Source of the DNA: Diadema setosum
Taxonomy: Eukaryota > Echinodermata > Echinoidea > Diadematoida > Diadematidae
Assembly (NCBI GenBank): GCA_033980235.1
Contig: CM067067.1
Span: 23,746,603-23,810,602 of the forward strand
Length of the DNA stretch: 64,000 nucleotides
Direction of reading: 5' to 3'
How positions within the stretch are numbered: position 1 is the first letter of the stretch; each line of letters opens with the position of its first letter. Position numbers and translations under genes: made by a program. The notes beneath the pieces were generated by a model. The model was not told the DNA's origin and searched no databases. It worked only from the letters and a program-made list of their open reading frames with translations. Of this stretch, positions 33,301 to 44,249 are shown in pieces.

Positions 33301-33657
33301 CAATTCATAAGGGAATTCAAAGTTTATCTGATAAAAATGGGTTTCGAAATGACTGAGATATTCAACAACAAAGTAAAACATAGCGATCCTTATAAAAGTT
33401 GGGTCCCACCTCCCATTAGAATCGCTTTGTTCTGGATATCACAGCCAGTTCAAAACCGACTTTCATCAAATATACTTATATACAATATAATATAATTCCT
33501 CTTTCTCTATATGCTCTTTCATATTTCACATTAAGTTTCTCATTACAATGTATTTCAGAAAATAATCATAAAAAACGTAGGAAACCTCAAGTCCCTTCTC
33601 AACCAAAGCTATACAATCCCTTATATACTCATTCCTCTCAGCAAAAAACGTGAAGAT
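30301..33657. other. Non-coding stretch with simple repeats
   Basis: Contains (GT)n at 30410-30438, a C13 run near 31113, and a GGA-rich tract at 31546-31632. A loosely inverted pair lies near 31960-32020 and 32365-32430 (AATAAGCCA...GGGGTT and GTCATCTGTACC against their complements), possibly an old MITE. No coding signal was recognised. Confidence 0.4.
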
Positions 33658-34004
33658 ATTTCGCGATCACTGTGAGATAATTGCTACAGCTCGGAAACTT
33701 TATTTGTAGCAACGAGAGCAATATATGGCAAGAAAATCACGTAAAACAAAATTGATTGCGCTTCAGAATTTAATCTTCCTATAACCAAGGAGATGATACA
33801 CACCTCCCTGGCCTAACAGAGAAAGAGAGAGGGAGAGAGAGGAGTGATGAATAATATATTATGTACACAATTACTCAGATGCCTCATTAGATAGGACATA
33901 AATATTTTACTGATGCGCCCATGAGTCTAATCATTTTTTACTGGCACATGACACTCCAAACAAATGACCTCCTCTGCTAATGTGATGGTCTGCTGATGTT
34001 TTCG
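33658..34004 (+). repeat. Segmental duplication, copy 1, first block
   Basis: Matches 56118-56478 closely, starting at ATTTCGCGATCACTGTGAGA and ending at GGTCTGCTGATGTTTTCG. Continued by blocks at 34603-34945, 35299-35470, 36029-36107, 41793-41946 and 54295-54572, in the same order as copy 2. Confidence 0.9.
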
Positions 34005-34602
34005 TTCTCTTATACCCGCATTATCTTCATTAAATATGACATCGTAACAAAGCCTGATTGATTATCTTTAAAGTGACACCTCACTTGCTATGATTGGGTA
34101 TTCCTGGAATGCCCAGTATGACTGAGTATGATTAAAGGTCAAATGTGAAATGTTGCAAAATAGAACAAAAATGTTATGTCAAACAGTATGATTTCCATTT
34201 GCTTTGTCGTTTCAGGGAAGGAATGTGCTTGAAAAGGATGCATTGTGAGATTATCATTAGATTCCAGGCTTCATCCATGAATGAAAAAACTGCAATAGTA
34301 TCTGCAGATTAAAATTTAAACATAAAGGTTGACCAAGCAGTCATCTAATGTCTATGAAATGGGAGTTTTTGAAAGTGCTGTCTTTTCAGCATTGCTTATT
34401 CCAGTGGCCTTTTTTCATCAAAGTTAACATTATCAATAGCAGAATTGTTGCAACTTTCACTTTTGAACTGTCCCCATACTCAGCTGTTTTGCACATTCCA
34501 AGAACTCCCAATCACAACAAGTGAGGTGTCACTTTTCAAAGATAATTAATCAGGCTTTTTTATGATGTCATATCTAATGAAGATAATGAGGGTATAAGAG
34601 AA
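34005..34602. mobile_element. MITE with ~80-bp terminal inverted repeats, inserted in copy 1
   Basis: The left end TTCTCTTATACCCGCATTAT and the right end are inverse complements over about 80 bp, including GACACCTCACTTG against CAAGTGAGGTGTC. It is 598 bp, non-coding and absent from copy 2. Confidence 0.75.
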
Positions 34603-34646
34603 ATATGATATATCAATCTTTGATTCCAGAACTTATTTTGAGGAGT

Positions 34647-34723
<77 letters not shown>

Positions 34724-34945
34724 ATATATGTGTGTGTGTGTGTGTGTGTACAATTATATTGATGATTAATATGTTTCATATAGCGAGATCACAAGGGGAG
34801 GTAGACAGTTTGATGATGAGTATTGAGGAGTATTTTAGGATCATTCTGTAACGTAGAAGAAAGTAAGATAGCAACTGAAAGAGGAGTAGTATGCATTTGT
34901 TAAAGTTAAAGTTTTCTGGTATTTGCAAGTTATTGTCATACCGTT
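34603..34945 (+). repeat. Segmental duplication copy 1, second block, with TA and TG microsatellites
   Basis: (TA)n at about 34650-34720 and (TG)n at 34731-34749, then sequence matching about 56640-56890 in copy 2 (ATCACAAGGGGAGGT, GAGTATTGAGGAGTATTTTA, TTGCAAGTTATTGTCATACC). Copy 2 has the same TA array. Confidence 0.8.
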
Positions 34946-35298
34946 ATGGTGACCGAGCCTTCTCTTCCATTGCTCCCACTCTTTGGAATAAACTCCCTCT
35001 GTATATTCAGAATGCCTCATCTGTCGAATCATTTAAAATTCTTCTTAAAACTCACCTGTTTAATCAGTTGTATTTTTTTTTTCTCCTGGAGGCGCACACA
35101 GTTATCAATTATTGTACCATTGTATCACATGTATTTTTCTTTTCTGTTCTTTTCTTTCTTCTTCTTTTGTTACTGTTAACGTTGATCTTGTTAGTGTTAT
35201 TGTGTTTTCTAATCTATTTGTATGAGTAGCAAAGTGCGCTTAGAAACGTCAGTATGAAGCGCCATATAAATGCAATTATTATTATTATTATTATTATT
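34946..35298 (+). mobile_element. 5'-truncated L2 LINE, 353 bp, with 6-bp target duplication
   Basis: Carries the L2 C-terminus (YGDRAFS, APTLWNKLPLYIQNASSVESF, THLFNQLYF) ending in a frame that continues to about 35228, then the 3' terminus with AGTGCGCTTAG...AAGCGCCATATAAATGC and (ATT)n. ACCGTT flanks it at 34940-34945 and 35299-35304. Copy 2 of the segmental duplication has the uninterrupted sequence CATACCGTTGTTG at 56884-56896, confirming the boundaries. Confidence 0.88.
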
Positions 35299-35302
35299 AC
35301 CG

Positions 35303-35343
<41 letters not shown>

Positions 35344-35470
35344 GATATTGTTGTTGTTTTTATTGCTTTCCGCCACTTCCACAGCACTTCCGCATTGCTA
35401 CTAGGATATTTCTTATTGCATGAGGAAAAAAAAAAAACCGGCAATTTACAGGTAGGCCAAATCTATTTAA
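35299..35470 (+). repeat. Segmental duplication copy 1, third block with TTG microsatellite
   Basis: (TTG)n at 35302-35360, then CTTTCCGCCACTTCCACAG and CACTTCCGCATTGCTAC. In copy 2 these last two phrases are 5.2 kb apart because of the CR1 insertion at 56966-62200. Confidence 0.88.
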
Positions 35471-36024
35471 AGGACAAGTCCACCTTCATATAGGGATTGA
35501 GAGAATGCAGCAATATTAGTAGAACACATCAGTGAATGTTTCAGAAAAATTGGACAATCCGTTTAAAAGTTACGAATATTTTAAGTATCTGCGCAGTCAC
35601 TGCTGGAAGAGAAGACTACTACAGTGTATGATGTCACATGCGTACAACTACATAAGGAAAATAAAAAGAGAATTTCACAAAACTTTACTTTTTGAATAAA
35701 GTGCACATTTCTTTGACTTTCTACTGACGTATGTTAAGGGTAATATTATTCCCCCTGCCTTCTAAAAGAGAGAAGTCCAGTGTTCTTTTGTTATGCGAGA
35801 AAAATGGAAATATGTTGAATTTTCTTTATTCTTTTTTTATATCGTTGTACTCATGTGACATCACAAGCTATAGTAGTCTTTTCATCCAGCCGTGACTGAG
35901 CAGAAACTTCAAAAATTCTAACTTTTGAACGGATTGTCCGATTTTTCTCAAACTCTCACTGATGTGTTCTACTAATATTGCTGCATTCACTCAACCCACA
36001 TGTCTATGAAGGTGAACTTGTCCT
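35471..36024. mobile_element. MITE with ~100-bp TIRs and TTAA target duplication
   Basis: Starts AGGACAAGTCCACCTTCATA and ends TATGAAGGTGAACTTGTCCT, with the inverted repeat extending about 100 bp inward (GCAGCAATATTAGTAGAACA against its complement). TTAA lies at 35467-35470 and 36025-36028. The corresponding place in copy 2 (62283-62286) has a single TTAA and no element. Non-coding, 554 bp; piggyBac or Kolobok type by duplication. Confidence 0.9.
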
Positions 36025-36028
36025 TTAA

Positions 36029-36107
36029 ATGTGAATAAAAGCTGAAACCCGACAGCTGAAGGCTTGGGAAGGGGGGGGGGGAGTGCGGGGTGAAGGACTG
36101 TTTGTTT
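36029..36107 (+). repeat. Segmental duplication copy 1, fourth block
   Basis: GTGAATAAAAGCTGAAACCC through the G run to GGGGTGAAGGACTG, matching 62289-62365. Confidence 0.88.
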
Positions 36108-36390
36108 CTTCAGGCATTCAATAGATATGGTGGAAATAGTGAAATCTTATGTATTTGACCTTGACCTTTTGACCTTTGACCTTGAGCATGTGCACCCAAA
36201 AGTTGATAGGCACAACTTCACCCCCTAATACACATACATGCCAAGTTTCATTAGGATACCTCAAAAGGTTTTGGTAGTTACCCTGTCCACAAAATTCATG
36301 ACGGACGGACGGAAGGACGGACGGACGGACGGACTGACAACCCGAAAATATAATGCCTCCGGCACCACTTCGTGGCGGAGGCATAAAAAA
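36108..36390. mobile_element. Hairpin-ended dispersed repeat with GGAC array and a reverse DR1 site
   Basis: Contains TGACCTTTGACCT (36170-36182, a DR1 site on the minus strand) and (GGAC)n at 36302-36332. The right end forms a perfect-stem hairpin, ATGCCTCCGGC-acc-...GCGGAGGCAT, near 36354-36386. The hairpin-plus-tetranucleotide form looks like a dispersed non-autonomous element; its superfamily is unknown. Confidence 0.5.
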
Positions 36391-36700
36391 TCATTTGCGT
36401 AACAACATTAGTCTGAAGTGACATGTGAATCAAAATAACATATTAAGGCATACTGTATCTATTAACAAAGGAGAAATCAATACAGGGGACCATCATCATA
36501 AGCAGAGCTTGACGTGGATGAGGCCCTATCTGAATATGTGATACCAATATAATACAACACCAATCATATGTACTCATAAAACTCTTAATCTTAATACACG
36601 AAACACATTTTGCTAGAGAAAAAAGAAAAAAAAAGAAAAGAAAAATAGTGACTTGGCGCTTTAAAAAAAAGAAAAAAAAAAACCAGCACGCTGCACCAAT
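36391..36700. other. Non-coding spacer, A-rich
   Basis: No recognised feature; A/G-rich tracts at 36617-36680. Confidence 0.4.
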
Positions 36701-37873
36701 AGCCGGGTTCACACGTACACCAATTAGCGGGATACAAATCTCGAGATTTGCATCGCGATCGTCATCCCGAGTTTTTTGCACGTGTGGACAGAAAAAACCC
36801 GAAAATTAGCGGGATAAGCATCGCGATGCTAATCCCAAGAAATCTTGCGCTGGTTCACCAATTAGCGGGATAATTGGCCCCGCGTTGGTACGTGTGAATG
36901 GTCGGGATTAGAATCTCGAGTTTTTACATCCCATCATGCAATGCGCACATCACAACAGCGAGGCCTCTGCGAAGAGGTCCTTCACCTCTTTGGAGCACAA
37001 CAACAACAACCACACCACTGACGCGTAAAAGACAATGGACAAAGGTAGCCGGGTTCACACGTACACCAATTAGCGGGATACAAATCTCGAGATTTGCATC
37101 GCGATCGTCATCCCGAGTTTTTTGCACGTGTGGACAGAAAAAACCCGAAAATTAGCGGGATAAGCATCGCGATGCTAATCCCAAGAAATCTTGCGCTGGT
37201 TCCTCAATTAGCGGGATAATTGGCCGCGCGCTGGTACGTGTGAACGGTCGGGATTAGAATCTCGAGTTTTTATATCCCATCATGCTTTGCGCACATCACA
37301 ACAGCGAGGCCTCTGCGAAGAGGTCCTTCACCTGTGTGGAGCACAACAACAACAGCGCGCGAACCACACCACTGACGCGTAAAAGACAATGGACAAAGGT
37401 AAGTGCGCGCAGGCAGTGATAGAAAAGGGCGCTGTGTGACCCAGTTTGCAGGCTTTGCTGTTATCTCTATCGGCAATTAGCGGGATAATTTGGTACGTGT
37501 GGACGCTCGCCAAATTAGCGGGATACCGATCGCGATCGCTATCCCGCTAATTTGGTACGTGTGGACGCTCGCAAAAAAAAACTCGGGATGAGCATCGCGA
37601 TCGTCATCCCGCTAATTTGTACGTGTGAACCCGGCTGGTAAGTGCGCGCAGGCAGTGATAGAGAAGGGCGCTGCGTGTCCCAGTTTGCAGGCTTTGCTGT
37701 TATCTCTATCGGCAATTAGCGGGATAATTCGGTACGTGTGGACGCTCGCCAAATTAGCGGGATACCGATCGCGATCGCTATCCCGCTAATTTGGTACGTG
37801 TGGACGCTCGCAAAAAAACTCGGGATGTGCATCGCGATCGTCATCCCGCTATTTTGTACGTGTGAACCCGGCT
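36701..37873 (+). mobile_element. Harbinger-like MITE copy 1, interrupted by copy 2
   Basis: Outer element 36701-37046 plus 37640-37873 (580 bp without the nested copy). The ends are AGCCGGGTTCACACGTAC and its reverse complement. The 3-bp target duplication AAT lies at 36698-36700 and 37874-37876. The interior repeats ATTAGCGGGAT and palindromes such as GATCGCGATC and CTCGAG. Confidence 0.85.
37047..37636 (+). mobile_element. Harbinger-like MITE copy 2, nested in copy 1
   Basis: 590 bp with the same ends as copy 1. The 3-bp target duplication GGT lies at 37044-37046 and 37637-37639. It entered the outer copy exactly within its ATGGACAAAGGTAAGTG stretch, which is intact inside this copy (37396-37412). 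Near-identity to copy 1 suggests recent activity. Confidence 0.88.
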
Positions 37874-37876
37874 AAT

Positions 37877-38027
37877 GACTACTGCATGGTATAGTAGACA
37901 ATAAAAGTGTAGGTGTGTGCGAGTGACAGTGCGTCGTGTGTGCAAGTGACATTGCAAGAGAGAATAAAGGCTGTAGCATGCCTATTCTGGGGGTAAGGTA
38001 TGGGCTTTACTGAATGTATGCAATATC
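37877..38027. other. Spacer between Harbinger-like MITEs
   Basis: About 150 bp without recognised features. Confidence 0.5.
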
Positions 38028-38030
38028 ATT

Positions 38031-38618
38031 AGCCGGGTTCACACGTACAAATTAGCGGGATGACGATCGCGATGCTCATCCCGAGTTTTTTTGCGAGCGT
38101 CCACACGTACCAAATTAGCGGGATAGCGATCGCGATCGGTATCCCGCTAATTTGGCGAGCGTCGACACGTACCGAATTATCCCGCTAATTGCCGATAGAG
38201 ATAACAGCAAAGCCTGCAAACTGGGTCACACAGTGCCCTTCTCTATCACTGCCTGCGCGCACTTACCTTTGTCCATTGTCTTTTACGCGTCAGTGGTGTG
38301 GTTCGCGCGCTGTTGTTATTGTTCTCCAAAGAGGTGAAGGACCTCCTCGCAGAGGCCTCGCTGTTGTGATGTGCGCATTGCATGATGGGATGTAAAAACT
38401 CGAGATTCTAATCCCGACCGTTCACACGTACCAGCGCGGGGCCAATTATCCCGCTAATTGGCGAACCAGCGCAAGATTTCTTGGGATTAGCATCGCGATG
38501 CTTATCCCGCTAATTTTCGGGTTTTTTCTGTCCACACGTGCAAAAAACTCGGGATGACGATCGCGATGCAAATCTCGAGATTTGTATCCCGCTAATTGAT
38601 GTACGTGTGAACCCGGCT
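38031..38618 (-). mobile_element. Harbinger-like MITE copy 3, reverse orientation
   Basis: 588 bp, the reverse complement of copy 2, with 3-bp target duplication ATT at 38028-38030 and 38619-38621. Together with copies 1 and 2 it forms a potential long foldback. Confidence 0.88.
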
Positions 38619-38629
38619 ATTATCAAAGA

Positions 38630-41600
38630 AGGGAACGGGAGGGAATGGAAAAAATCGAAAAACAAAATCATTTTGCATGGATCAGGGCTGACTGAGACTT
38701 AAGAAAAAAATACATTGATCAAAGACTACTAACTGGAAACATATTTCAATAATAAATACTTTTTTTTTTAAATGAGCTTTAAAGGAAAAAAGTGAAGTAC
38801 ACTGCTTTAATTGATCAGGTAGGTTATTCCAAACATCGGGACCGTAATGTCTAATTGATTTCTGAGCTAAGACAGTTTTGGGGTTTACAAGGTGAAAGTC
38901 TGTCGAACGGCGAGTTGGATATGTGTGTATATTCGAATTTAAGTGAAAAATATTATGAAGTAAAGAGGGAAGTTGATTTGTTGCGTACTTGTACATGAAT
39001 ATACCTGTTTGTAAAATGTGGATGTCCTGAAGCTTCAAAATATGCAATCGATGAAATAAAGGCTCTGTATGAGATAAATATGTGGAATTAGTAATAATGC
39101 GAATAGCACGCTTTTGGAGTAAATACAATGAATTCAGTTTAGTAATACTACAATTTCCCCATACAATATTTGAATACAATATATGAGGCAAAATTAAAGA
39201 ATTATATAAAATAATCAGGGATCGTTCTGATAGGAGAACTTTCAACTTCCAGAGTACGCCAATATTTCTTGACAGGGTCCTTTGTAGACAGGATATATGT
39301 TCATTCCATGTCAAATGAGAATCGATTGTAATGCCTAAAAATCTGATAACCTGTTTCTCGCAAAGAGAAAACCAATCAATTGATATATTGACATTAAATC
39401 CTGTGAGTAGGGTTTTCTAAAATGAACAAAATTTGTCTTGTTAACATTCAAAGATAACTTGTTTGATTCAAACCAATTCAATATATTCAATAATTCAGTG
39501 TTCAAACGATTAACAAGGGTCCCTATATCATAATCTGATGTAATAATAGATGTATCATCAGCAAAAAGTATAAAATTCAGAGATGGAGAAGAACTTATAC
39601 TATCATTTATATAAATGTTAAACAACAGAGGCCCTAAAATAGAGCCTTGAGGTACCCTATATTTAATATCCAGTTTCTGTGATTCATAAGACTGAAAACT
39701 AACATACTGTTGACGGTTTTGCAAATAAAGTGACCTCGGACTCCATACGTATTAAGTTTATATATCAATACTTCATGGTCGATGGTGTCGAATGCTTTCG
39801 ACAAATCCATGTATATACCTATAACATGCTTCTTATCAGCAAAAGCTTCAGTTATTTTATCACACATGTGAGCGATTGCATAATCAGTAGAATATCCACT
39901 TCTAAATCCAAATTGATTGGGTATCAATAAATTATTGGTTTGTAAAAACTGATGTAACCTTTTATACACAATTTTTTTCAAGAACTTTGGATATACTTGG
40001 TAATAATGAAATTGGTCTATAATTGCTCGTTAATTTAGAGTCATCTTTTTTATGAATAGGAATAACTTTTGCAAGTTTGAATGAGTTCGGAAAAATGCCT
40101 GTTGAAAGAGACATAATACGTGAGTTAGGGGGTTTGCAATGTAAAAAATTATTTGTTTCAATAAATGAACACTAAGACCTTCATGCCCACTCGATTTAGT
40201 TGTTTTCAGATTCTGGACAACATTGATTATTTCATGATCATTGGTAGGCGTGAGAAATAATGAATTTTCACAAGGATTGGGTAATAATCAGTAAAATGTG
40301 TATTACATGAATTCATATTAGATGCTAAACTAGGACCAATATTTATAAAGTAATCATTAAATGAGTTGGCAATTTTGGTAAAATCAGTAATTTCCTCATT
40401 GTCAATGATGATAGAGTTGGTAGTTTCTTTTACCGTCTTTCCCATAAGAGCATTGACAGTTTTCCACAATGAAAATAGATTATCCTTATTTTTTTCTATA
40501 TTATTTGAATAATACAATTTTCGGGACAATCTTATTACTGATGTAATTGATTTCTATATTTCCGGTATTTCATAAATGAATTATTACTTTGATTCTTTAT
40601 TGTTTGCTTATATAACTTATTACGGGTTGATATAGACCGCATAATACCTTTGGTAATCCAGAGTTGTCTATTTTTCTTTAAAGGTTTCCGTTTAACCAAA
40701 GGAATATTTTTCTGATAATAATACAATAACCTGCTGATAAATTTTTCATAAGCAGTATCAGCATTGCTTTCATCAAATACATCGCCCCATTCTTCCTGCG
40801 CTAAATCAAATATCAAAGAATTAATGTTACTTTTTGTTTCCTTATAATACATTTGAGATTTTTTATTATCAAAATATTGTTTTGTTTGCAAAAAAAAAAA
40901 TATTATTGATGGTAAAAACAGGTAAATGATCAGATATATCATAATAAAATATACCATTTGTTAATTCTGTGTTTATTACATTTGAAAATATGTTATCAAT
41001 AAGAGTTTTTGAGGTACTAGAAATTCTTGTTGGGTTGCTGATATGTGGTTGAAATAAATATGTTGCCAATACACTTGACAACTGCATTGTATGATTATCA
41101 GAATTATTTAAAAGATCAATATTAAAATCTCCCATTATAAAACTGTCTTTCTTTTCCTGAGAAATAATACTCAAAATTTGATCAAAACTTTCTAAAAAAC
41201 AATCAATGTTATTTCTTGGAGACCTATATATATCACCTATTATTATATTTTTTGCTTTACTGTTCAAATTTCGACAAAAATATCTTCCGTACCCTCGATA
41301 TGTCAGTCATGCCTTTTATATCAATGTTATTTTTAATGTAGAAAGCAACCCCACCTCCCTTACCTAAGTAACGATCAGAACGATACATTCGCTAATGCTC
41401 TAAATTAAATATTGGTGGTGAATTTGTGTTAAGCCAAGTTTCTGATATACCAATTATACTAAACTGAAAATTTTGTAAAGAGGAAAGAAATGATTCACAT
41501 GATTCTATAGAATCAAAATTCTTATTTAAACTTCTGGCATTGATGTGAAGAAGACTAAACAAATCAAAAAAATGATTGAAATTTATTTTGTTTTATCAGT

Positions 41601-41790
41601 GCATTAAACTCGGCAGTTGTGTAATAACCACTTTCGGAGTCATTCAAACTTTGATCATCAAAGATCATACCATGAGGGATCATTGTCGGTGTGGGGGTAT
41701 GTGTAGAGACTGAAGGGTCGTGGGAAGAGGTTTGAGTGCAAGTGCAGGTGTCTGTGTGTGCATGTGCGCTGAGCGTGCGTGCGTGTGCAT
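38630..41790 (-). mobile_element. Crack/Daphne-like LINE, decayed
   Basis: Minus-strand LINE of the CR1 group with many frame breaks. From 5' to 3': an N-terminal segment at about 41690-41564 (SGYYTTAEFNALIKQ), endonuclease at 41560-40869 (LLHINARSLNKNF, ISETWL, GDFNIDLL, SDHLPVF), a linker at 40957-40227, RT at 39981-39335 (SGYSTDYAIAH, MDLSKAFDTIDHE, VPQGSILGP, FADDTS), and C-terminus at 39314-38682 (LQKRAIRIITNS, YPTRRSTDFHL, DVWNNLPDQL). It shares clear block-by-block similarity with the LINE at 42780-47340 but is older. Not functional. Confidence 0.82.
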
Positions 41791-41792
41791 TC

Positions 41793-41946
41793 ATCGTATG
41801 CATGCAGGCTGTGCATTTGCGTTCTCGCAAGTGGCTCCGATTGGGGATGTTGTATTTTTTTTTCCTCCTTTCTTCTTCTTCGGGCGGCCGACGAGGCTTT
41901 ATTTTCTTCTTCTTCTTCTTCTTCTTCTTCTTCTCCTCCTTCTTCA
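41793..41946 (+). repeat. Segmental duplication copy 1, fifth block, ending in a CTT microsatellite
   Basis: TATGCATGCAGGCTGTGCAT through the (TTC)n at about 41906-41945, matching 62368-62490. Copy 2 continues without a break into the sequence found here only at 54295. Confidence 0.88.
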
Positions 41947-42352
41947 GGGGCATCCCACGAGACCGACACCCACGAGTCATACGGTCCACGAGACCGACAT
42001 CAATACTAGGTCCATGAGTCATACAGCCCACGAGTTATACGGCTCAGGAGTCATACAGCCCATGAGTTCGACACTACGCACAAAAGGCTCATGAGACTGA
42101 CACTAAGCAAACATAGCCCACGAGACCGACACTAAGCAATAAAGGCTCATGAGACTGACACTAAGCAAAGAAAGCCCACGAGACCGACAGTAGGCAAAAA
42201 AGGCCCACGAGACCGACACTAAGCTAAAAAGGCTCACGAGACCGACACTAAGCAAAGAAAGCCCACGAGACCGACAGTAGGCAGAGAAGGCCCACGAGAC
42301 CGACAGGATAAACAGCGCCATCTACGTGTCAATCACCTGTACAGGGTGTTCC
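41947..42352 (+). repeat. Left TIR of the giant element, subterminal repeat array
   Basis: Outer zone: degenerate 16-bp units of the form CACGAGTCATACAGCC. Inner zone: eight full 29-bp units and one partial, each starting CCCACGAGACCGACA and ending in A/G-rich sequence such as CTAAGCAAAGAAAG. A unique GCGCTGTTTATCC-type boundary and about 45 bp of further matching sequence complete the arm. Confidence 0.85.
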
Positions 42353-42779
42353 ATGAACGGAAAAATAACATACTGGCGGTTGTAATTTCGTCACGCTATC
42401 AATTGAAAGATGGTGACCATCTACATAATTATGAACGACATCAAACATGTATTTCTACATGCTTCTGGGGGGGGGGGGGGGGTGTCAGGGAGCGACATTG
42501 TTATCCAGTAGAAAAATAGAATTGTATTCTTCATGCCCCCCCCAAAAAAAAAAAATAGAAGAATTAGTATTCTTCATCCCCCCCCCCCAAAAAAAAAAAA
42601 GAGACAAAAAAAAAAACACCCCACAAATGAATTAAAAAGAGGGCAAGAACGATGTATGGATTAATTTTAGAGCTTTAATAATGCCATCGTGCTATTTTAA
42701 TAGGCTTTCCCACGTTTTAGCTAGAAGATGGACAGGATATAATTTTCACCTCTTCTCTTTCCCGATTCACTAGTTCAAT
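42353..42779. other. Spacer inside the giant element with homopolymer runs
   Basis: G17 near 42466 and C/A runs at 42537-42620; otherwise nothing recognised. Confidence 0.4.
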
Positions 42780-43274
42780 TCAATTTCAATTCAAAGTTTA
42801 TTTCATTTTCCGACAAAACATAAGTTACACATTTTTTGACAACAGAGAATAAGGTAAACAGAACATTATGTATTGAAAAGAATGTACAATAATTGAGGAC
42901 CTTATAGTAATTATACATTGTTGTAGAAAAAGAAACAGAAGTGATCGAAATGAAGTACATGTATAACTTTGCTTAAAGTGCGAAAAATGGAGAGACCCAC
43001 TAAAAAGACAGAGCTTGTAGAATGTGGGCCCCTCTGGAAAAATAACATCGGTGGGAAGATTAATTGAAGCATCATAAATACAAAAGGAAAAGAAAAGAAA
43101 AAAAAAAAAAAGAAGAAGTCTGGAAGCCCACTGAGAATTAGATTCACAGATAAATACATTTACTTTCATAGACGCGAACAAACATAGAAAAAGACTAGAC
43201 AACGAAACAACTACTGAAGAAAAGGTTGTACGGGACAAAACGGAATGGACAAGACTAACAAACAGAAGACAAAA

Positions 43275-43964
43275 TGTGACCCTGCACCTCAAAACAAACA
43301 AAAAGTCGCCAGACATGAATTTTTAGTTAAGACCATATTCTGAAAGAGCAGACTTTAAGCTTTAAAATGATGTATAATTCAAATCAAATGGACTCTCCTA
43401 ACCTATCTAAATATTGGAAAGAAAGCACAATCTCAAGAAAAGTGTGAACTGAGAAAAGAGGCTCTGAAGTACAGTGTCTATTCAAGCGCTTAATCTTTAC
43501 CAAACCGTGCTGGCTGTGCGATGAATGGGACAAAAAACAGGAAGTAAACCACCAGAGTAACATCAATGAAGGGATTATCAGATTAAAGTGAAACTAAGCA
43601 TGTGTCATCAACACATTCTGTCCATAATCAATGCTAACTTTCAAAGCAGTAGCGCTATCCTTTCAAAAGTTATTAGAGTTGAAAGTGAAGAGTGTGTACA
43701 AGATTTTTCAGAAATGAAAAAGGGATTCTAAAGACACACCTAATCACACTATTCTACCAAAAATGTTCGAGATAAACTGCTAAAAAACACACTTTCCTGC
43801 CCGTTTTATGATACCAAATTTTAGCATAATGTAAAAGAAGACCCGCTCTTTCAGAAAATATGAAAATGTCAAGTTAGGCTAGGTTGACCCATTTCACGTA
43901 TTTTCAGTCCTCACGCAAAATCAGTGTGTGCGACTTTATGTTCGTTTTGAGATGCACGGTCACA
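43275..43964 (+). mobile_element. TIR element family A, copy in a LINE 3' UTR
   Basis: 690 bp, from TGTGACCCTGCACCTCA to GAGATGCACGGTCACA, collinear with 8101-8796. The related LINE fragment at about 54940-54920 runs through the same place without it. Confidence 0.8.
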
Positions 43965-44249
43965 AATAGCAAACGAAAATGCACAACAGAGACAGCGATC
44001 TCCGACAGAAGCATGTCAAGAGAAACAGATGATTGTTGTGGAGAAAAAAAAAGTGATATTGTAACGCCTGAAAGGAGAAAAGCAAGGAAATGAAGGGACG
44101 TATGAACAGGAGTAAGACAGAAATTCAAGTCTTTGACGCTTTGGGCGATAGCGTAGATGGCAGCAGACATCCACTAAAAAGAATACAATTTATTCTTCAA
44201 AGAGGAAAAAAGGTAATTAAGTCAGTATGTGAGAAAGAAGGCCAAATGG

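Noticed and set aside
36330..36390. Helitron 3' end
   Set aside because: A strong hairpin is present but no CTRR terminus follows and no matching 5' TC end was found.
42058..42310. Regular 29-bp direct repeats resembling a CRISPR array
   Set aside because: Units abut with no unique spacers, the arrays occur as inverted terminal arms, and the context is a eukaryotic transposon.
42103..42321. Repetitive minus-strand frame (SVSWAFFAYCRSRGLSLL-type) as a repeat protein
   Set aside because: It is a direct read-through of the 29-bp TIR repeats and has no independent coding evidence.
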